Source: Lentilactobacillus parabuchneri DSM 5707 = NBRC 107865 (GTDB lineage: Bacteria; Bacillota; Bacilli; Lactobacillales; Lactobacillaceae). Taken from it: a stretch of 64,000 nt of DNA. Below the pieces are notes generated by a model that saw nothing but the letters and a program-made list of their open reading frames with translations, ran no database searches and was not told where the DNA came from. Made by a program: the position numbers and the translations under genes. The DNA is taken from assembly GCF_001435315.1 (NCBI RefSeq), contig NZ_AZGK01000003.1, positions 186,001 to 250,000 on the forward strand, read 5' to 3'. Positions 59,084-64,000 of the stretch are shown piece after piece. Positions within the stretch are counted from its first letter, which is position 1, and each line of letters begins with the position of its first letter.

Positions 59084-59208
59084 AAAATCATCCCCTTAAT
59101 ACAGATTAGAGTCCCAGTATACCTGCAAAATATAACAGAGAGTGTCTGATTTCGTTTTCATTGGGTTAAAACCTTGTTACAATTTAATTAAGAAGGGTGG
59201 TTGTTAAA

Positions 59209-60210
59209 TTGATTAAATTAGGGATTATCGGAACCAACTGGATTACCCAGCAATTTGTCGAGGCCGTTAAATTGTCCGGCAGGTATGAGTTGGTCAGCGT
59301 TTACTCCAGGCACGCAGAAACGGCAAAGACCTTTGCTGAGAAAAATGGCGCGCAGGAGACGTTCACCGACCTCGACCAATTTTTATCCCAGGGGGCATTT
59401 GATACGGTGTATATTGCGTCGCCCAACAGCCTTCATTTTGCCCAGGCCAAAAAAGCGATTCAAGCCGGCAAAAATGTCATCGTCGAAAAACCCGCTTTCA
59501 GCACCCAAAAGCAAATGGCGGCAATTCAACAGCTGCTTGATGAAAACGATCAGGTCCTGTATTTTGAAGCGGCCAGAAATATTCATACTGAAAACTTTCA
59601 TACGATTGAAAAGAAATTGGGCGAATTAAAAACCGTTCAGGGAGCAGAATTTACCTACTCGAAATATTCGTCTCGTTACGATAAGGTTTTAGCTGGAGAA
59701 GTGCCAAACGTCTTCTCGCCGAAGTTTGCCGGCGGCGCCTTGCAGGATTTGGGGGTCTACACCGTCTATGATGCGGTTGCGTTATTCGGAATGCCTGAAG
59801 ATGCGGTTTACTTCCCACAACGGATCACTTCCGGTGTTGACGGCAAGGGAACAGCAATTTTAACTTATCCAGAGTATAATGTAACCTTGAACTTTTCAAA
59901 AATCACCAATTCCCATATGACGTCCGAAATTTATGGTTTGAAAGACTTAATTGAAATTGATGATGCCGGCGAAATTAACGCGGTGATCTATATTGATGAT
60001 GATCAAAATAAACAGATGATTGGCAACACGATTAATGAGAACCCAATGCTGCCAGAGGCAAAAGATTTTGCCCGCGTCATCGAAGATCCGCATCACTCAC
60101 AGAACCAAAAGGATTATGCCTACTGGCGTCAGTTGAGTGTTTACGTCAATCAGCTGATTTATCAGTTGCGGCAGTCCGCCCACATTTCGTTTACCGGCGA
60201 AGAGAATTAA
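59209..60210 (+). CDS. Gfo/Idh/MocA-family oxidoreductase
   Basis: This NAD(P)-dependent dehydrogenase has 333 residues from TTG 59209, after AGAAGGG (GTG 59197 overlaps that site). The Rossmann motif is LGIIGTNWITQQFVE, and the EKPAFST segment contains the family EKP lysine. GGALQDLGVYTVYDA is also typical. The substrate is unknown; such proteins act on sugars, inositols or sugar derivatives. Twenty-one bases separate it from the helicase gene. Confidence 0.85.
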   Translation: MIKLGIIGTNWITQQFVEAVKLSGRYELVSVYSRHAETAKTFAEKNGAQETFTDLDQFLSQGAFDTVYIASPNSLHFAQAKKAIQAGKNVIVEKPAFSTQKQMAAIQQLLDENDQVLYFEAARNIHTENFHTIEKKLGELKTVQGAEFTYSKYSSRYDKVLAGEVPNVFSPKFAGGALQDLGVYTVYDAVALFGMPEDAVYFPQRITSGVDGKGTAILTYPEYNVTLNFSKITNSHMTSEIYGLKDLIEIDDAGEINAVIYIDDDQNKQMIGNTINENPMLPEAKDFARVIEDPHHSQNQKDYAYWRQLSVYVNQLIYQLRQSAHISFTGEEN

Positions 60211-60231
60211 CCAAGAAAATGGAGAAACAAC

Positions 60232-61521
60232 GTGATAGAAGAATTTAAAACCCATGCAGCAAAATTAGGCTACCAACAACCGACGGCCATTCAAAAAGCA
60301 GTCTACCAGCCCCTTAAAGACGGCCAAAGCGTGGTTGGCCTGGCACCAACCGGTTCAGGAAAGACAGTGGCTTTTGCCCTGCCATTACTTGAACAGATTC
60401 AACCGGATGACGGATTATCGCTTTTGGTCATTGAACCGTCTGCCGAACTGGCAATGCAGACGCAAAAAGTCCTTTTGGAATGGGGGAAGCTGATTGGCTT
60501 GTCAGTCGAGGGGATTATTGGCGGTGCCAACATTTCCCGCCAGATCGATAAGCTGAAAGATCACCCAAACGTGATTGTCGGAACAACCGGCCGGATTATG
60601 AACCTGATTGATTTGGGAAAGTTAAAACTCGATTCACTTCAGGCAATCGTCATCGATGAAGCGGACAATTTGTTAAGTGAAGACACGTTGGCCTCAATTC
60701 GGACCTTGGTTGATTTGGCCCCGGACGAAGTGTCACTTGGATTCTTTTCTGCGACCAAGAATGATCTTTTGACCCACATCAATCGCTGGTTTATTCAAGA
60801 TATTCAGACCTATGATGTATCTGATATTGACGATACCCGCGGCGTTGTTTCGCATACTTTGTTGGAGGTGTCCAACAAGAAGAAAGCCCAGATGCTGTTG
60901 AGATTTCTCCACTTGAAGGATTTCAAGGCGCTCGTCTTTTTTGACAAGTTGGATACCCTTCAAAAAGTGGCCGGCTTTTTGGCGCATCGCCACATCAAAG
61001 AAGCTGCCCAGCTGACCAGTGAACAACGGCAAACGGTTCGCCAAAAGGCATTGAAAGATTTCCGCCAGGGAAAAGTTCGCCTCTTATTGACCACCGACGT
61101 TGCTGCTCGGGGGATGGACATTGATAAATTACCAGTGGTTGTGAATTTTGATTTGCCATCTGATCCGAAAACCTATATTCACCGGGTTGGCCGGACCGGA
61201 CGGATGCACCAAGACGGAATGGTCATCAATATGGGGGATGATCATGACCTCCGGGATCTGAAAAAGTTGGTTAAACCATATGGTTACGAGCTGAAAAACA
61301 TTTATTTCGATGGCAACCAGCTCTCCGATACCCGGCCGGATACACCGGTTAATTTGGATGATCAAAGCGATCGGCACGCGCCAAAGCCCCGGACTAAAGA
61401 AGCGGTTAAGTCCGAGTCCAAAAAGACAGTCCACAAGCGTCCGCAAATCAAGCCACAGGGCAAAAAGAAGCACAAACATTCCAAGCGAAAAGGGATGCAT
61501 CATAAACGCACAGAACAATAA
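60232..61521 (+). CDS. DEAD-box ATP-dependent RNA helicase
   Basis: The 429-residue protein shows the Q motif PTAIQ, motif I APTGSGKT, motif II VIDEAD, motif III SAT, and the helicase C motifs RGMDIDKLPVVVNFD and HRVGRTGR. A lysine-rich C-terminal tail of about 70 residues suggests RNA binding. It resembles cold-shock/ribosome-assembly helicases of the CshB type. GTG start 7 bases after GGAG. Confidence 0.9.
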   Translation: MIEEFKTHAAKLGYQQPTAIQKAVYQPLKDGQSVVGLAPTGSGKTVAFALPLLEQIQPDDGLSLLVIEPSAELAMQTQKVLLEWGKLIGLSVEGIIGGANISRQIDKLKDHPNVIVGTTGRIMNLIDLGKLKLDSLQAIVIDEADNLLSEDTLASIRTLVDLAPDEVSLGFFSATKNDLLTHINRWFIQDIQTYDVSDIDDTRGVVSHTLLEVSNKKKAQMLLRFLHLKDFKALVFFDKLDTLQKVAGFLAHRHIKEAAQLTSEQRQTVRQKALKDFRQGKVRLLLTTDVAARGMDIDKLPVVVNFDLPSDPKTYIHRVGRTGRMHQDGMVINMGDDHDLRDLKKLVKPYGYELKNIYFDGNQLSDTRPDTPVNLDDQSDRHAPKPRTKEAVKSESKKTVHKRPQIKPQGKKKHKHSKRKGMHHKRTEQ

Positions 61522-61572
61522 TCCTCTTTACACAACTGCCGATAAATGAGAAAATTGACCTGCAGTTGTTTT

Positions 61573-61645
61573 GGCCCCATAGCACAACTGGATAGGGCAC
61601 CCGCCTCCTAAGCGGTTGATCCCGGTTCGAGTCCGGGTGGGGTCA
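61573..61645 (+). tRNA. tRNA-Arg (CCU anticodon)
   Basis: A 73-base cloverleaf can be folded. The acceptor GGCCCCA pairs with TGGGGTC (one G-U), and the T arm is CCCGG-TTCGAGT-CCGGG. The anticodon loop CTCCTAA gives CCU. CCA is not encoded. The D stem has an A-G opposition at 12-23 and the anticodon stem ends in a C-U opposition at 27-43, which is slightly unusual. It is an isolated gene after the helicase. Confidence 0.9.
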
Positions 61646-61674
61646 GTAAAAATCAATTAGGCTCTTAAAGCCTC

Positions 61675-61717
61675 AAAAACACCAGCGACGAACGTTAAGT
61701 TCACCGCTGGTGTTTTT
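61675..61717 (+). terminator. Terminator after the tRNA
   Basis: AAAAACACCAGCG pairs with CGCTGGTGTTTTT, with an inner GAAC/GTTC stem. It is bidirectional in form. Confidence 0.9.
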
Positions 61718-61798
61718 AGTTTTGACGGGACTGTTAACTAATGAATTATCAAGCTTCTAACTGTTTAATTCCGGTCACAAATCAGTTGTGTTTCCTGC

Positions 61799-61827
61799 TT
61801 GTGAAATCGGTTTCACATGCCTATAAT
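61799..61827 (+). promoter_or_regulatory. Promoter with overlapping cre-like palindrome, ABC transporter
   Basis: TTGTGA (61799-61804) and TATAAT (61822-61827) are 17 bases apart. A perfect inverted repeat TGTGAAA-TCGG-TTTCACA (61800-61817) covers the -35 and spacer. Its core TGAAATCGGTTTCA fits the cre consensus with one mismatch. Binding there would repress. Confidence 0.75.
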
Positions 61828-61864
61828 GATGACGGTACCAAAAACTTTAGGAGGTTGATTATTC

Positions 61865-62704
61865 ATGCGCAGATTTAAATTTCGCTGGTTAATGTTGCTC
61901 GGTGTGATTGCTGTATTTGGATTGATTATCACTGGTTGTGGCCAGAAGAAGGCGGCTGATAAAGGGCCGTTGACGGTTGCCACATCCGGGACTCTTTACC
62001 CAACGTCGTATCATGATCAAAAGACGAATAAGCTGACCGGCTTTGACGTCGAAGTTGTGCGTGCCGTCGGGAAGAAATTGGGGAGAAAAGTGGTCTTTAA
62101 GGAAATGAACGTTGATGGTCAAGAGACTGCCGTTAAGACCGGCAAGGCTGATATGGCTGCCAATGACTTCTCCGTTTCGCCACAAAGGAAAAAGGAATTT
62201 GCATTATCGACGCCATATAAGCACTCGTTTAATAGTATTATTGTTCGAAAGAAAGATGATTCAGGCATTCATTCATGGGCCGATATTAAAGGCAAAAAAG
62301 CTGCTGGCGAGGCAGGGACCAATTACCAACGTCTTGCAAAGCAATTAGGTGCCAAGACGGTTAACTACAACAACGTTTCAAATGATGTTTATCTAAAAGA
62401 TGTTGAAGCGGGTAAGACTGATTTGATCATGAATGATTATTACCTTCAAAAATTAGCGTTGGCTGCTGTTCCAAACAACACGTTGAAGATTATGCCAAAT
62501 ATGTACTTCACAACTAATGAGGACGGCAAGGGTGTTGGTATTTTGATGAAGAAGGGCAATACCAAGCTGCAAAAGCAGGTTGATAAGGCGCTTAAGGAAT
62601 TGAAGAAGGATGGCACCCTCAAGAAGTTATCTGAGAAGTACTATCACGCAGACGTTACCAAGCAGCCCCACGTTCACATTTCAAAGACCTTTACCATTAA
62701 GTAG
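61865..62704 (+). CDS. Polar amino-acid ABC transporter substrate-binding lipoprotein
   Basis: This extracellular binding protein has 279 residues, a signal peptide and lipobox IITGC (Cys near 25). The SBP_bac_3 fold shows LTGFDVEVVRAVGKKLGRKV and the arginine-type ligand region NDFSVSPQRKKEFALSTPY. Its ligand is probably a polar amino acid or cystine-like compound. TAGGAGG precedes the ATG. It is followed 2 bases later by a permease. Confidence 0.88.
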   Translation: MRRFKFRWLMLLGVIAVFGLIITGCGQKKAADKGPLTVATSGTLYPTSYHDQKTNKLTGFDVEVVRAVGKKLGRKVVFKEMNVDGQETAVKTGKADMAANDFSVSPQRKKEFALSTPYKHSFNSIIVRKKDDSGIHSWADIKGKKAAGEAGTNYQRLAKQLGAKTVNYNNVSNDVYLKDVEAGKTDLIMNDYYLQKLALAAVPNNTLKIMPNMYFTTNEDGKGVGILMKKGNTKLQKQVDKALKELKKDGTLKKLSEKYYHADVTKQPHVHISKTFTIK

Positions 62705-62706
62705 GG

Positions 62707-63384
62707 GTGGCGTTGCTGTTGGATATCATTAAATATTTGTCAATTCCAAATTTTTTCAATGCGCCACTGGCCGTGCGTTCGATTCCCCGCATTCTAGCGG
62801 GATTTCCGATGTCGATTGCGTTAACGGCGATCAGCTTTATTCTGGCGTTGATTTTGGGCCTGTTTCTGACGTTGGCTCAACTGAGCAAACGCAAATGGCT
62901 TCATTATCCGGCACGGGCATTCATCTCGTTTATGCGTGGGGTCCCGATGCTGGTCTTGCTGTTTATCATTTACTTTGGCTTTCGAGCCGACGCGCTTCCT
63001 GCGGCCGTCATTGCCTTTACGATTAACTGTAGTGCCTTTGTATCAGAAGTCTACCGGTCGTCGTTTAGCGCGGTTGATTATGGCCAATGGGAGGCAGCCT
63101 ATTCACTTGGCTTGCCGTATCGAAAGGTCATTTCAAAAATTATCTTTCCGCAAGCCTTTCGAATTGCGATTCCGGCGTTGGGAAATATTTTACTTGATCT
63201 GTTCAAAGGCACTTCACTGGCAGCAATGATTACGGTCAGTGAAATGTTCATGGACGCTCAGATTGTTGCCGGTGCAAATCAAGATTACATGACGATTTAC
63301 ATCACGATTGCGGTGATTTACTGGTTCTTCTGTTGGTTGATGACGATTGGCCAGACACAGCTGGAACATTCGTTGGCTAAATAA
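62707..63384 (+). CDS. Amino-acid ABC transporter permease
   Basis: The 225-residue permease has about five hydrophobic helices. The HEQ-type N-terminal pattern (SIALTAISFILALILGLFL, RGVPMLVLLFIIYFG) and the coupling loop QWEAAYSLGLPYRKVISKIIFPQAFR are diagnostic of polar amino-acid permeases. GTG start after GGGG. No ATPase gene follows before the terminator, so the ATPase must be encoded elsewhere. Confidence 0.88.
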   Translation: MALLLDIIKYLSIPNFFNAPLAVRSIPRILAGFPMSIALTAISFILALILGLFLTLAQLSKRKWLHYPARAFISFMRGVPMLVLLFIIYFGFRADALPAAVIAFTINCSAFVSEVYRSSFSAVDYGQWEAAYSLGLPYRKVISKIIFPQAFRIAIPALGNILLDLFKGTSLAAMITVSEMFMDAQIVAGANQDYMTIYITIAVIYWFFCWLMTIGQTQLEHSLAK

Positions 63385-63394
63385 GACTGCAAAT

Positions 63395-63441
63395 TAAGGG
63401 ACCTGTCAGCAAAACTTATGTTTTGCCGACAGGCCCTTTTA
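63395..63441 (+). terminator. Terminator after the permease
   Basis: GGG-A-CCTGTC-A-GCAAAAC pairs with GTTTTGC-C-GACAGG-CCC around TTAT, followed by TTTT. Confidence 0.88.
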
Positions 63442-63481
63442 GTTATGATGTAAGAAATTCAAAAATCACTATCCAGCTCTA

Positions 63482-63625
63482 TTACATCAGCATCTTTGCG
63501 ACAACGGCCAGGATGACGATCATGACTACTGCCATCCCCAATAATTTAAAGCCGTCATTGACTGTGTAATAGCCCTTTGGAAATTCTTGTCGTTTCCGTC
63601 TTAATCCTTGTCGGTTAATTGGCAT
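63482..63625 (-). CDS. Small 47-residue membrane protein
   Basis: The frame encodes MPINRQGLRRKRQEFPKGYY, a basic N-terminus, then one membrane helix (LLGMAVVMIVILAVVAKMLM) at the C-terminus. The amphipathic layout and a ribosome-binding-like AAGGACGGTGA about 9 bases before the ATG argue that it is real. I recognise no family. It starts 6 bases after the GtrA-like stop and may be co-transcribed with it. Confidence 0.6.
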   Translation of the reverse strand: MPINRQGLRRKRQEFPKGYYTVNDGFKLLGMAVVMIVILAVVAKMLM

Positions 63626-63630
63626 TTCCG

Positions 63631-64000
63631 TCACCGTCCTTGTCGTGGTTGATTCTTGGTTGTCTTGTTCGTACTATTTTTGAAAACGGCCCATTTTGAC
63701 CAAAAGTAATTCAAAATAATTACGACTACGTTTTCAAATATTTTAACTAAAATTTGATTTTGGTGCATCAATGAGATTCCGATCCAAAGCAGGATCCATT
63801 CAATCACCAGAGTGGCCACCCGACCGCCGAAAAATGACGTCATTTCTTTGAGGTCACTGACCAATGATTTAGAAGGGGAATGAAAGACGAATGCTTTGTT
63901 GGTCAAGTAGGCGAATAAGACACTGACAACCCAGGCGATGAAATTATTGATCATGTAGTTCATCCCGGTAAATAAATGCAGCCCGGAAAAAATCAAAATG
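63631..64000 (-). CDS. GtrA-family membrane protein (5' truncated by window)
   Basis: GtrA-like proteins are small four-helix membrane proteins linked to flipping or transfer of polyprenyl-phosphate-linked sugars for wall polysaccharide decoration. The visible 122 codons include the conserved NNFIAWVVSVLFAYLTNKAFVF segment and the last helices with ending NYFWSKWAVF. The first helix lies beyond the right edge. Neighbouring glycosyltransferases cannot be seen. Confidence 0.85.
   Translation of the reverse strand, partial: ILIFSGLHLFTGMNYMINNFIAWVVSVLFAYLTNKAFVFHSPSKSLVSDLKEMTSFFGGRVATLVIEWILLWIGISLMHQNQILVKIFENVVVIILNYFWSKWAVFKNSTNKTTKNQPRQGR

Overview
The window is about 64 kb of chromosomal DNA from a low-GC Gram-positive bacterium of the family Lactobacillaceae. 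The evidence is the complete S10/spc/alpha ribosomal gene order ending in rplQ-ecfA1-ecfA2-ecfT-truA-rplM-rpsI, strong AGGAGG-type ribosome binding sites, pcrA-ligA-camS-gatCAB-dagK-rlmD, and a type II fatty-acid locus opened by fabZ-fabT with FabT-type palindromes. The gluconate operon and overall gene content fit a heterofermentative genus such as Lentilactobacillus. That genus assignment is inference, and nothing in the sequence fixes the species.

Layout. 1-12.8 kb: ribosomal proteins L4 (partial) to L17 with secY, adk, infA and rpoA, all on +. 12.8-18.1 kb: a structured RNA after rplQ, the shared ECF vitamin-transporter module, truA, rplM-rpsI behind a strong promoter and structured leader, and an ECF substrate-specificity protein. 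18.1-21 kb: a DUF2187-type protein (-), a membrane-anchored glucosaminidase, xpt and an orphan PurK-like ATP-grasp protein. 21-32.3 kb: pcrA, ligA, camS, gatCAB, dagK and rlmD. 32.3-35.7 kb: an OpuA glycine-betaine transporter whose binding protein has its two lobes in swapped order. 35.7-40.8 kb: deoxynucleoside catabolism (deoC, deoB, deoD, SorC-type regulator, pdp). 40.8-41.3 kb: a 522-bp highly structured intergenic region ending in a FabT-controlled promoter. 41.3-52.7 kb: fabZ1-fabT-fabH-acpP-fabD-fabG-fabF-accB-fabZ2-accC-accD-accA-fabI, then birA and a frameshifted bioY. 52.8-57.8 kb: a membrane-anchored thioredoxin-fold-like protein, gntP and gntK (all -) and a divergent RpiR-type regulator. 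57.9-64 kb: a GH25-like protein, a DUF4828-like protein, an oxidoreductase, a DEAD-box helicase, tRNA-Arg(CCU), an amino-acid ABC binding protein and permease without an adjacent ATPase, a 47-residue membrane protein and a partial GtrA protein.

How parts connect. The fab/acc genes make malonyl-ACP and extend it. AccB needs biotin, which BirA attaches and BioY would import with the EcfA1-EcfA2-EcfT module encoded near 13-15 kb. bioY carries one extra base in a six-G run, so the biotin step is the weak link of this pathway as sequenced. Sugar-acid and nucleoside catabolic genes carry cre-like sites, pointing to CcpA control.

I saw no insertion sequence, prophage, CRISPR array or defence island. 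Most of the window is conserved core genome. The least explained items are the structured DNA at 40.8-41.1 kb, the His-less second FabZ, the GH25-like protein lacking its acidic pair, the bioY homopolymer frameshift and two small ORFs.
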